This document shows positions 41,401 through 48,475 of a stretch of 52,438 nucleotides of DNA, one piece after another. How positions within the stretch are numbered: position 1 is the first letter of the stretch; each line of letters begins with the position of its first letter. Made by a program: the position numbers and the translations under genes. The notes below the pieces were generated by a model that did not search any database, was not told where the DNA came from, and was given only the letters and a program-made list of their open reading frames with translations. Origin of the DNA: M55B154 sp964486725 (GTDB taxonomy: Bacteria > Spirochaetota > UBA4802 > UB4802); contig CAZAOK010000014.1 of the NCBI GenBank assembly GCA_964486725.1, forward strand, positions 1 to 52,438, given 5' to 3'.

Positions 41401-41981
41401 GAAAAGTGATGTACCGCCAGGGCTGTTTGACTTTCGTCTGTCTTTCTCACAGGAACATCGGTACTTACTACCAGGTCCACCCCATCCAGCAATATCTGCG
41501 ATGCAAGGCGGGCACCTTTCCAGGCGGTTTCCTCGCCAACGGTAAAAAGCACATCCAGGGATTTAAGGTATTGAAGATACCGGTGACGCATGTGCAATAG
41601 TTCTAGGATCATTGCAATACCGCACTTGTCATCAGCACCAAGGTTGAGGCTTCCGGTTTCATACACTATCCCATCTTCTCTGAACCCTGCTGACCGTTCG
41701 CCTGACAGGGTGGGCCAGGTATCCATGTGGGCAGCAAACATCAGGGTAATCCCATCCGGGTTCCCCCCGTCAAAACGGGCATACAGGTTACCTGATCCAT
41801 CACGATGCTCTGACCCCGGCTTAAGTGAAGCCAGGTAGCGCGAAAGATGCTGACAGATGACATTTTCGCTACCGCTGGGAGAATCAATTTGAAAGAGTGC
41901 AAGCAGATTATGGAACATTCTTTCAGCGCTGCACCATCTCCCTGCATCCCCATAACGCTTGATAAATGCGTCATTTTTCAT
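38472..41981 (-). CDS. 1169-aa M20/PepT-like peptidase with long helical and GNAT-like tail
   Basis: Residues 1-300 are an M20-type metallopeptidase: FAAHMDTW (His85, Asp87), LGADDKCGIA (Asp118), VGEETAWKG (Glu150/151), then GGDASIFFQRG and VNAHTTYEYFHF for the last metal site. PepT and related aminopeptidases show the same order. Residues 300-1000 are helical and unrecognised. The last 150 residues (YRGRWCGYVTLLIL, DISYQKLVKEIVQRLIGICR, NYLLISEYDH) resemble a GNAT acetyltransferase fold; this part is uncertain. GGAGGTGAG precedes the start. A basic 51-aa gene lies just upstream in the same unit. It may trim peptides made by the cluster's proteases. Confidence 0.78.
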   Translation of the reverse strand: MKNDAFIKRYGDAGRWCSAERMFHNLLALFQIDSPSGSENVICQHLSRYLASLKPGSEHRDGSGNLYARFDGGNPDGITLMFAAHMDTWPTLSGERSAGFREDGIVYETGSLNLGADDKCGIAMILELLHMRHRYLQYLKSLDVLFTVGEETAWKGARLASQILLDGVDLVVSTDVPVRKTDESQTALAVHHFSRKKDRDSIVQVLARSAAEMSLSPAILGKDDGHVGGDASIFFQRGCSVVDFCSTVVNAHTTYEYFHFPSLVHNTDWLFDFTCRIARQWRPGKNVSQENPVAQPPLNVTRPALTCPDGLAKYIIKSLKTYDADTCARLYHEMARIMDDEPGAEITRFIQCFLVASLKPQRPGFAAAFAVVRERVFAMKEVLVEGLLRRNMQEFAGTLLETGSYDTLLRCLCADTGGEYHGWEYVHEALMLVVLDSSGLLNTGEIIILLKQYVGRYDRDRWLYVLLKSNDVSAAMLVDYLGGYNNAVALSRAMELVQWVYSLCSNPLKNLMLKLLGDMRQPSTAHYLLDLLESGKESGETIEKAVAHNADLLMERLVELINIDQERIRGVIPRVRFDLAGIMNKEIQRFTGKDLDEETLRSLVKNVYALTYAHHRMGNTSMYKYLAIRKTFFMLKMYTPHQCMRLCGLLAGFDGLHNRRLYLDISLLRNIFANQYLYIHLSSENDEYILLRVKQMIEEGQSSNQIWQIIQNNKIESHDGNHIEEEARMLYYSLELRPGWKEFVRRYHNYNEMTIPDPALKLPAFNIDDAGQVANETDIVSVIKQRVSLYTPSEYDRYGRILQPMLDEMAGGKKFARKLYAACRDYFRVERLERHRLENFMVAKKRYHVLGFYRQLLPRILEQYYRERNDAMELVLFYIFMEFIEADGEGVLKFFDKQTGMESNPLLSRLLQVESEMYCEHVKELRKRHVTALEIINRDVATMIEHAGNIFDLRRIYTTRMSRLTEMMQEHPHDRELPWIKKEMKTIQKMRRDFFLVERFYDTIFDRDKKGVSFIKRIFFQPCKGPVMAFRSWAGGDCNKNNISQVSHPDSLFYRVMYRGRWCGYVTLLILRCADRPDAMLIDVINISGLDISYQKLVKEIVQRLIGICRANRLNYLLISEYDHLRSNKDYIRDSINACSTRMKVRNRWQDTGKDFQSLGFSYEIIWRR

Positions 41982-42018
41982 CAGGCCCTCACCTCCAACC
42001 TTACCCTGGACTCGTATT

Positions 42019-42174
42019 TCACATGTATTCCCTTAGCCGTGTTTTGTGTTTATGCTTCCGGGTATACACGTTTTGAGGGGTTTCAACCTTTGGCGGTTTT
42101 GTATGAAGACGCCTGCCCTTTTTCAGACGTTTAACCAGTTCCTTTCTTTCTCTCTCAGCCTGTGACGTGGCCAT
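42019..42174 (-). CDS. small basic 51-aa protein
   Basis: It reads MATSQAERERKELVKRLKKG, a Pro/Lys/Arg-rich middle and a NVYTRKHKHKTRLREYM end. It is strongly basic throughout. GGAG lies ahead of the ATG at about 8 nt, and motif site 6 is 51 nt upstream, so it is probably the first gene of the unit that includes the 1169-aa peptidase. The RK.KHK ending recalls small ribosome- or RNA-associated proteins, but I do not recognise it. Confidence 0.6.
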   Translation of the reverse strand: MATSQAERERKELVKRLKKGRRLHTKPPKVETPQNVYTRKHKHKTRLREYM

Positions 42175-42224
42175 ACCTCGCTCCTTTTTCGTGTTTCAGT
42201 ATTCTCCTAATCCACTACTGTTGA

Positions 42225-42233
42225 TGACGAAAA
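42225..42233 (-). promoter_or_regulatory. TTTTCGTCA motif, site 6 (upstream of 42174 unit)
   Basis: Rightmost of six occurrences, followed by the basic 51-aa gene and the peptidase gene. It marks the near-right end of the putative regulon; the WD40-like gene beyond it has no copy. Confidence 0.6.
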
Positions 42234-42320
42234 AAAGAGTGAGGGCTATACCCGGGTTTTTAATTATTGTATAAAACGGTCAAGATAATTGAGGGACAGC
42301 TGTGTATGTGAATACGGGTT

Positions 42321-43382
42321 TTATAATTCCAAAATACTGATTATTGAATCTTTTCGCAAATCACGAACCATCACGCCTGTTGCAGTGTTCCCGGCATCAT
42401 CACCGTAGAAGAGAGAATACGCGACAACCCGTCCATGGCCATCTATTGCCACAGCCGATGAACCACCGTAATGAGCAAAGCGGGCAAGTTTGTCACCATT
42501 ATGCATATCGAAAACTTCAGATGCGCCATCCTGGTCCCTTGCAACAAGAATCCTGCCATCCATGGACGTCCTGAGGGAAAAAGGTGTTATCTCTACATGA
42601 CCGGCAGCACGGGCAACCTGCTTTGTCTTCAAGTTAAACAGGACCACAGCAGGCCTGTCACTGCCTATTGCCATCATGCCGGTTTCTGGTATACTTTCTA
42701 TTGATACAAGAAATTCATGCCGGGCATTCACGTCCTGCACGTGCTGTTCTGTTTTTACCCTGCCGGTATGAATGTCCCATGTGCGAAGCAACCCGTAACG
42801 GTTTTCCTTCCCTTCACGTTCGTTCTTGATGAGTCCCGCCACGCATGAACACTTGTCGCAGATGGCAACGTCCAGGATCTCGTCATCCTCTTCTCCACGC
42901 ATTACATGTAACCGCCTGCCCGAAGGCACATGCCACAGGTATACCTGCCGCTCCCAGTTACTTGAAACAAGAAGTGAACCGTCAGGCGAGAAGCTCAACC
43001 TGCATGGGCCGTGTCCGCTACCCTTCATATGAGCAACCACCGTGCTACTTGCCATATCCACGATATACACGTTATGATCCCAGGTGCCGGCGGCAAGGTA
43101 TTTCCCATCAGGGCTGAACAACACATCATGATATGCCAGGGTAGAAACAGGAAGAACCTGCTTTTTCATGTTTGTTTGGATATCCCAGGTATACACTCCA
43201 CCACCCTCGGTACCGGCTACCAGCCGATTGCCGTCTGCATCCATATCAATGGAAATAATAGTAGGATCAGATTCACCTGGAACAGGTTCCAGTAGTTCAC
43301 TTTCACCAGTACATATGACCACAACCGAAAGGATAACTACTACAGTAAAAACCGGAATGATAATTCTACGTAATACAGGCAT
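42321..43382 (-). CDS. membrane-anchored WD40-like beta-propeller
   Basis: This 353-aa protein has an N-terminal hydrophobic anchor (RRIIIPVFTVVVILSVVVIC). The last Cys could be a lipobox Cys, but the context VVVIC is not a good match. WD40-type repeats follow (DADGNRLVAGTEGGGVYTWD, FSPDGKYLAAGTWDHNVYIV, FSPDGSLLVSSNWERQVYLW), giving five to six blades. ATG 43382 has AGGAG at 7 nt, so I reject the 83-residue longer reading. It is predicted to be exported or anchored as a scaffold. It is the most upstream cluster gene on this strand. Confidence 0.85.
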   Translation of the reverse strand: MPVLRRIIIPVFTVVVILSVVVICTGESELLEPVPGESDPTIISIDMDADGNRLVAGTEGGGVYTWDIQTNMKKQVLPVSTLAYHDVLFSPDGKYLAAGTWDHNVYIVDMASSTVVAHMKGSGHGPCRLSFSPDGSLLVSSNWERQVYLWHVPSGRRLHVMRGEEDDEILDVAICDKCSCVAGLIKNEREGKENRYGLLRTWDIHTGRVKTEQHVQDVNARHEFLVSIESIPETGMMAIGSDRPAVVLFNLKTKQVARAAGHVEITPFSLRTSMDGRILVARDQDGASEVFDMHNGDKLARFAHYGGSSAVAIDGHGRVVAYSLFYGDDAGNTATGVMVRDLRKDSIISILEL

Positions 43383-43637
43383 TACATTACTCCTTTCACC
43401 TGGGGCCAGAGAGAACGGAAGATGAAACAGTGAAGGGTGACAAATAACGAGTGACAGGTTTAATAAATGATTCAGAAATATCCAGAGAACCATTCTATCC
43501 GTCTCATCCACGTCTTGCTGGCTCTGCGTTAAATCGCTCAACATCTTACAAATTCTCAGACAATATGTAAACAGAAAACTGCCGCATTGAATAAAATGTG
43601 TTTGAGGGAATACAGCACCAGGCACATGCATTTTAAG

Positions 43638-43659
43638 ATCCCGGCACTTCGGCCGGGAT
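43638..43659. repeat. hairpin ATCCCGGC/GCCGGGAT
   Basis: Eight-bp perfect arms enclose the loop ACTTCG. The flanks (TGACAG) recall the common extragenic palindrome ending in GGGATGACA seen in many genomes. On the minus strand it is followed by CTTAAAA, too short a run for a strong terminator. Confidence 0.55.
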
Positions 43660-43730
43660 GACAGCGGCAGCAGACCTTCCCGAAACTCCCGTCACCCGTC
43701 ACCGTCTCCCCCCGTCACCCAACATTTTTC

Positions 43731-43781
43731 TTGACATCTCTCGCATAATAATTTAACTTTGTTAAATTAAACAATGTTAAA
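43731..43781 (+). promoter_or_regulatory. promoter and putative TetR operator of 43808 operon
   Basis: TTGACA (43731..43736) is a consensus -35, and a -10-like TAACTT follows after 17 nt. Overlapping it are two related elements, TTTAACTTTGTTAAA (43752..43766) and TTAAACAATGTTAAA (43767..43781), each nearly palindromic with TTAA/GTTAA arms. The operon ends with a TetR gene, so autoregulation through these sites is likely. Confidence 0.55.
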
Positions 43782-43807
43782 TATTAGAAAAAAGCGAGGT
43801 TGGCATT

Positions 43808-44755
43808 ATGGCAAAGGTAACAGTACTTGGCGGATGCGGTGCGGTAGGCAGCGTGGCTGTACGGACACTGGTAACCCACCCGGAGTTTTCAGAAGTGGTT
43901 ATAGCCGATTATAACATGGAAAAAGCAGAGAAGATGGCCGCGGATCTCGGAAAGGGCACCACCGCGGCCTTTTTTGACGCCCACGACGCTGACAGCATCA
44001 GGAAGGTGGTACAGGGAAGCAACGTGGTTCTCAACTGCGTGGGGCCCTTCTACTCCACGGTGAAAACCATACTGGAGGTGGTGCTTGACGAGAAGATCGA
44101 CTACGTTGACGTGTGCGACGATGTTGACGTCACCCTTGACATCCTTGAATGGGACAGCATCGCGAAGGAAAAAGGGGTCAGAGCCCTCATCGGCATGGGA
44201 AGCTCACCTGGCGTTACCAACATCCTGGCCCGTCTTGCGGCAGATTCACTGCTTGACGAGGTTGAAGCCATTGACATCTTTCACACCCACGGCGGCGAGC
44301 CCTTCGANNNNNNNNNNNNNNNNNNNNNNNNNNNNNNNNNNNNNNNNNNNNNNNNNNNNNNNNNNNNNNNNNNNNNNNNNNNNNNNNNNNNNNNNNNNNN
44401 NNNNNNNCTCAAGGAGACCGGCTTCGGTGAACAGCGTGGCTGCGTTACCGTTATCGCGAAGGGCAAAAAGGAAGGCAGTTACCAGGAATACCGGTTCCAC
44501 ATGGCATCCACCAGCCAGGCACTGGGAGAGGGTACCGGCATCCCCGCCGCCATGGGGGCTATCGCCATGCACCAGGGAATGGTGAAACAAGACGGCGTCT
44601 TGCCGCCGGAGGCCTGCATCAACGCCGGCGAGTTTATCAACCTGGTGCCCGAGATCATGCAGTCAGATGAATCATCAAAGAAAGAAGGCGCCTTCGAGGG
44701 GTTCCTGGTTGAGCAGGTGGACGGGGACGGCAACATCACCATCATAGACCTGTAA
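43808..44755 (+). CDS. saccharopine-dehydrogenase-family oxidoreductase (contains assembly gap)
   Basis: The N-terminal Rossmann fold is clear (TVLGGCGAVGSVAVRTL, then VVIADYNMEKAEKMA), with NAD(P) motif GGxGxxG. The IGMGSSPGVTNILARLAAD segment is typical of the family. A run of 100 Ns interrupts codons 167 onward, but the frame is open on both sides (315 residues counting the N codons). Family members are usually nearer 390 residues, so the real gap is probably longer than 100 bases. GAGG lies upstream. It is the first gene of an operon with a carbohydrate kinase and a TetR regulator; the pathway is unknown. Confidence 0.85.
   Translation: MAKVTVLGGCGAVGSVAVRTLVTHPEFSEVVIADYNMEKAEKMAADLGKGTTAAFFDAHDADSIRKVVQGSNVVLNCVGPFYSTVKTILEVVLDEKIDYVDVCDDVDVTLDILEWDSIAKEKGVRALIGMGSSPGVTNILARLAADSLLDEVEAIDIFHTHGGEPFXXXXXXXXXXXXXXXXXXXXXXXXXXXXXXXXXXLKETGFGEQRGCVTVIAKGKKEGSYQEYRFHMASTSQALGEGTGIPAAMGAIAMHQGMVKQDGVLPPEACINAGEFINLVPEIMQSDESSKKEGAFEGFLVEQVDGDGNITIIDL
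44308..44407. other. assembly gap (100 N)
   Basis: Exactly 100 ambiguous bases lie inside the dehydrogenase gene. A round number is usually a placeholder for unknown length, so the frame continuity across it is not evidence. Confidence 0.98.
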
Positions 44756-44763
44756 CACCAGTA

Positions 44764-44790
44764 AAGCCCCTCCCATACGGCGAGGGGCTT
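44764..44790 (+). other. intercistronic hairpin
   Basis: AAGCCCCTC (44764..44772) pairs with GAGGGGCTT (44782..44790) around a 9-nt loop, between the dehydrogenase and kinase genes. No U-run follows, so it may be an mRNA-processing or stability element rather than a terminator. Confidence 0.55.
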
Positions 44791-44815
44791 CATACATACG
44801 TTCCGGGAGGAGAAA

Positions 44816-46405
44816 ATGGTATCCAAAAAAACACCACACGTGCTGGCCATCGATCACGGCACATCGGGATGCAAGGTGGCACTTGTTTCAATATTCGGGA
44901 AGGTGACAGACTTCCAGAACGAGCCCACCCCCGTGTACTTTTTACCGGGGGGAGGTGCAGAGCAAAACCCCGAAGACTGGTGGAACGCCTTCATGAAAGC
45001 CGCGAAAAAACTCATCTCCCGCGGCAAAGTATCCCCGACATCCATACAGGCAATATGCGTATCCAGCACCTTCTCAAGCACCGTTGCCGTTGACAAAAAC
45101 GGGAAACAGCTGATGAACTCCCTCACCTGGATGGATTCCCGCGGGGCGCCCCACGTGCAAAAGCTTATGCGGGGAATCATCAACGTGGAGGGCTACGGCC
45201 TCAGCCGCATACTCAACTGGATCAGGCGGACGGGGGGCGGTCCCCAGCTGTCGGGCAAGGACGACATCGCCCATGTCCTCTACCTGAAAAACGAGCGCCC
45301 GGAGATCTATGAGAACACCTTCAAGTTTCTCAGCAGCAAGGACTATTTCAACCTGCGCCTGACGGGGGAGTTCACCTCCTCCTACGACGCCATGACCCTC
45401 TTCTGGGTCACCAACTCGGTGGACATCAACAACATGTACTACGACCCCGTCCTCATTGCCAAACTCGGCATCGATGCCGGCAAGCTCCCCCCCATGGTGC
45501 ATTCAACCGATTGCGTGGGAAGTGTCCTCCCCCGGGTGGCAAAGAAGCTTGGCATAGGGAAGGACGTGAAAGTCTACTCCGGGTCACCTGATCACCAGTC
45601 AGCCCTCGTGGGATCCGGAGCGGTACGGGACTTTCAGGGCCACCTCTATATCGGCACTTCTTCGTGGGTGGAGTGCATCGTCCCCTTCAAGAAAACCGAT
45701 ATCACCCACAGCATCGCCTCCCTCCCCTCTTCAATTCCAAGAAAGTACCAGTGCATCAACGAGCAGGACATGGCGGGAGGATGCCTCACCTATCTTATCG
45801 AACATGTACTGGATGAAAAAACGCTGAAGCGTAAAAAAGACGAAAACCTCTACGCCGCCCTTGACCGCATCGTGGCGTCAACCCCGCCCGGGGCGGGCAG
45901 GGTCATATTCACCCCATGGCTGCACGGTGAACGCAGCCCCGTTGACAGCAACACCCTTCGGGGAGGCATTCACAACCTCTCTGTCACCTCCAGCCGGGAG
46001 GAGATCGTCCGCTCGGTGTTCGAAGGTATTGCCTTTAACACCCGGTGGAACATGGACTACGTTGAAAAGTTTACCGGCAGACCCTTTGACGGGCTTCATT
46101 TTATCGGGGGCGGGGCCAGGTCAAACATCTGGAGCCAGGTTTTTGCCGACGTGATGAACAGGCCCGTATTCCAGGTGGAAGACCCACTGCAGGCAAACGC
46201 CCGGGGAGCCGCCTTTATCGCGTCGGTCGGCATGGGGCAGATGAGTTTCGACGATATTCCACGGCACGTGAAGATCACCGGGCAGTACCTGCCGGATAAC
46301 AGGAACCGGGAGCTCTACGATGAGCTTTACAACGCCTTCCTGGAGATATACAGGAGAAACCGAACCCTGTATGACAGTCTCAACTCATTCCATAATAAGA
46401 GTTGA
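44816..46405 (+). CDS. FGGY-family carbohydrate kinase
   Basis: This 529-aa sugar/polyol kinase of the xylulokinase-like type has phosphate-1 AIDHGTSGCKVALVS at the N-terminus. It also has LTWMDSRGAPH, the SGSPDHQSALVGSG segment, and the C-terminal GGGARSNIWSQVFADVMNRP signature. Ribosome binding site GGGAGGAG. It is predicted to phosphorylate a sugar or sugar alcohol in the cytoplasm. It is followed by a TetR regulator, and the operon begins with the saccharopine-dehydrogenase-like protein, so a specialised catabolic route is likely. The substrate cannot be assigned from sequence alone. Confidence 0.92.
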   Translation: MVSKKTPHVLAIDHGTSGCKVALVSIFGKVTDFQNEPTPVYFLPGGGAEQNPEDWWNAFMKAAKKLISRGKVSPTSIQAICVSSTFSSTVAVDKNGKQLMNSLTWMDSRGAPHVQKLMRGIINVEGYGLSRILNWIRRTGGGPQLSGKDDIAHVLYLKNERPEIYENTFKFLSSKDYFNLRLTGEFTSSYDAMTLFWVTNSVDINNMYYDPVLIAKLGIDAGKLPPMVHSTDCVGSVLPRVAKKLGIGKDVKVYSGSPDHQSALVGSGAVRDFQGHLYIGTSSWVECIVPFKKTDITHSIASLPSSIPRKYQCINEQDMAGGCLTYLIEHVLDEKTLKRKKDENLYAALDRIVASTPPGAGRVIFTPWLHGERSPVDSNTLRGGIHNLSVTSSREEIVRSVFEGIAFNTRWNMDYVEKFTGRPFDGLHFIGGGARSNIWSQVFADVMNRPVFQVEDPLQANARGAAFIASVGMGQMSFDDIPRHVKITGQYLPDNRNRELYDELYNAFLEIYRRNRTLYDSLNSFHNKS

Positions 46406-46437
46406 CGACAGAACATGCAGCGGGATATACAGGCCCC

Positions 46438-47073
46438 ATGAGCAGGCAACCAAGAGCAGAGAGCGACATCCAGAAGATCAGGGAGAAGATACTTGGCAGC
46501 GCCCTTAACATCATCAGCGAGGAGGGATACCAGGCTTTCACCATGAGAAAGCTGGCATCCCGGCTGAAGATGACGGCTGCCAATATCTACAATTATTACA
46601 GCAACAAGGATTCCATCTACCTGGCACTTGTAATCGAAGGTTTTACCATTCTTCATAACAACATTTCCAGCGCCTATACATCAGAAAACAACCCGGCTGC
46701 CCGATGGCAGAAAGTATTCGATGCCTATTACCGGTTTGGAATTGCCTACCCCCACCATTACGATATCATGTTCTCACTGCCTGCCCCCAGGTATAACGAC
46801 TTCGTTGGTACCGAACTTGAAGATACCGCCGCCATCGAGATGGATCTTTCCAACCGTATCGTAGAAATTGCCGTGCAGTCAGTTATCGATGCCGCCGGAG
46901 GAGAGAATGCCATCAGCAGGGAAGAAGCACAGCAGCGTACCGTTGAAGCATGGAGCATGCTGCATGGCCTCTTGAGCCTGAAAAACAGCCGGGTTCTGCA
47001 GTATGTCATCACTGACATCGACCTGGTATACCGGCATTTTCTTGATGACCTGCGGCGAAACATCTCCAGTTGA
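46438..47073 (+). CDS. TetR-family transcriptional regulator
   Basis: This 211-aa protein has an N-terminal helix-turn-helix (KILGSALNIISEEGYQAFTM, then LKMTAANIYNYYSNKDSIYL). The C-terminal ligand domain is of the WHG type (DAYYRFGIAYPHHYDIMFSL, SMLHGLLSL). A TTG at 46402 would add 12 residues that overlap the kinase stop; the ATG at 46438 fits the family start. It probably represses its own operon through the paired TTAAC/GTTAA elements at 43752..43781. Confidence 0.9.
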   Translation: MSRQPRAESDIQKIREKILGSALNIISEEGYQAFTMRKLASRLKMTAANIYNYYSNKDSIYLALVIEGFTILHNNISSAYTSENNPAARWQKVFDAYYRFGIAYPHHYDIMFSLPAPRYNDFVGTELEDTAAIEMDLSNRIVEIAVQSVIDAAGGENAISREEAQQRTVEAWSMLHGLLSLKNSRVLQYVITDIDLVYRHFLDDLRRNISS

Positions 47074-47162
47074 AAGAAGAATAGACCCTGTTTTTTCGAT
47101 TTTTCCTGTAATTTTGCTTTACTATATACGCATTCTGTTCCACAAAGTAATATAAATACTCT

Positions 47163-47274
47163 GTGACTACTCAGCATTGGAGCATCTCCCCCCGCCGAAG
47201 GCGGGGGGAGATGCTGGATTATTCTTCATTTTAGAATAATTTTGAATATCCAGCATGACAGCTGAGTAATTACA
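47163..47274. repeat. composite palindromic element
   Basis: A perfect 16-bp stem (47181..47196 with 47200..47215, loop GAA) is followed by a smaller ATTATTCT/AGAATAAT hairpin. Both are enclosed by outer arms TACTCAGC (47168..47175) and GCTGAGTA (47261..47268). The whole 348-bp gap between the TetR and dehydrogenase genes contains no gene. The element may act as a bidirectional terminator or be a miniature mobile repeat. A similar outer-arm sequence appears at 52390 at the window edge. Confidence 0.65.
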
Positions 47275-47421
47275 ATACTCTTTTATGTGTTTCCGGCTGA
47301 TATTCTGCCGCTGTTACGCATAATCCGTATAAAAAAACACTTAGTGTACACATGCCGTGTATCATAGAATAACCTGAAAACGGCTAAAGACAGTATAAAC
47401 TCTACAAAAAGGTGGTACAAC

Positions 47422-48465
47422 ATGTCGTATAAAGTAGCATTATATCCCGGCGACGGGGTAGGACCCGAAGTTGTTAACGAAGCAAAAAAGGTGCTGGATA
47501 CATGCGGTCTTGATATTGACTATACAATGATAGACTGGAGCACCAAACTATACAAATCAACCGGACGCTGCGCGCCGGAAGATTACATTGACCAGCTGAA
47601 GCCTTATGATGCCATTCTTCTTGGCGCAGTGGGAAACGCGGACAACGCTCCCGATCATGTAGCAGTAGAACCACTCCTTGGTATGCGAAAAGGTTTTGAT
47701 CAGTATGTAAATATCAGGCCTGCTATTCTCTTTCCGGGAGTAGATTCCCCCCTGAAAGACAAGAAACCGTATGACATCGACATGCTGGTAATCCGTGAAA
47801 ACACCGAGGGTGAATACACCCCACTTGGAGGACGCCATTACGTTGGCACCTCAAATGAATGCGCCATGCAGGTGAATTACTTCTCGCGCATGGGAACAGA
47901 ACGTATTATTCGATATGCCTTTGAAACGGCACGCAAACGGGACAGGAAAAAGGTAACCAGTATAACAAAATCAAACGCGTTGAAATACAGCATGGTTTTC
48001 TGGGACTCGGTATTCAATGACGTGGCAAAAGATTACCCTGACGTGGAATGCGGCCCCATGCTTGTGGATGCCGCGGCCATGAACTTTGTACGGTCACCTG
48101 AAAACTTCGACGTGGTGGTCTGCTCTAACCTGTTCGGTGACATTCTCAGTGATATCGCGGCTATTATCATAGGTGGAATGGGATTCGCCGGAAGCGCCAA
48201 CATTAATCCAACCCGTGAGGCTCCTTCCATGTTTGAACCTGTGCATGGCTCGGCACCGGATATCGCGGGTAAAGGCGTTGCCAACCCCCTTGCTGCCATA
48301 CTCAGCGCATCAATGATGGCAGGCTTTCTTGGCGAAGAAGAAAGCGCCGCGAAGATTAAAAAAGCGGTGCAGGATCATCTATCCGAAGGAAACCTGAAAA
48401 CCCCCGATCGCGGCGGCAATAATTCAACAGCTGAAGTTGGTGATGATATAGCAAGACGAATATAG
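47422..48465 (+). CDS. tartrate/D-malate dehydrogenase-like (isopropylmalate dehydrogenase family)
   Basis: This 347-aa beta-decarboxylating dehydrogenase uses NAD+ and a divalent metal. The N-terminal LYPGDGVGPEVV, RENTEGEYTPLGGRHYVGT, KSNALKYSMVFWD, NLFGDILSDIAA and FEPVHGSAPDIAGKGVANP are family signatures. The DQYVNIRPAILFPGVDSPL stretch closely resembles D-malate/tartrate dehydrogenases (DmlA/TtuC) rather than classical LeuB. No leu genes are nearby. AGGTGG precedes the start. It is followed at 10 nt by an alpha/beta hydrolase. LeuB activity remains possible. Confidence 0.88.
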   Translation: MSYKVALYPGDGVGPEVVNEAKKVLDTCGLDIDYTMIDWSTKLYKSTGRCAPEDYIDQLKPYDAILLGAVGNADNAPDHVAVEPLLGMRKGFDQYVNIRPAILFPGVDSPLKDKKPYDIDMLVIRENTEGEYTPLGGRHYVGTSNECAMQVNYFSRMGTERIIRYAFETARKRDRKKVTSITKSNALKYSMVFWDSVFNDVAKDYPDVECGPMLVDAAAMNFVRSPENFDVVVCSNLFGDILSDIAAIIIGGMGFAGSANINPTREAPSMFEPVHGSAPDIAGKGVANPLAAILSASMMAGFLGEEESAAKIKKAVQDHLSEGNLKTPDRGGNNSTAEVGDDIARRI

Positions 48466-48475
48466 GAGCAAGGTG

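Larger units (their letters stand above)
43383..43807. other. divergent intergenic region between cluster and metabolic genes
   Basis: No gene is supported in these 425 bases. They contain the upstream region of the WD40-like gene, a perfect hairpin (43638..43659) and the promoter/operator of the rightward operon (43731..43781). The TTTTCGTCA motif is absent. The base composition changes here toward higher GC in the plus-strand genes. Confidence 0.7.

Noticed and set aside
45839..45846. GACGAAAA inside the carbohydrate kinase gene
   Set aside because: Within a plus-strand coding region, lacks the preceding T, and no gene on the minus strand follows it.
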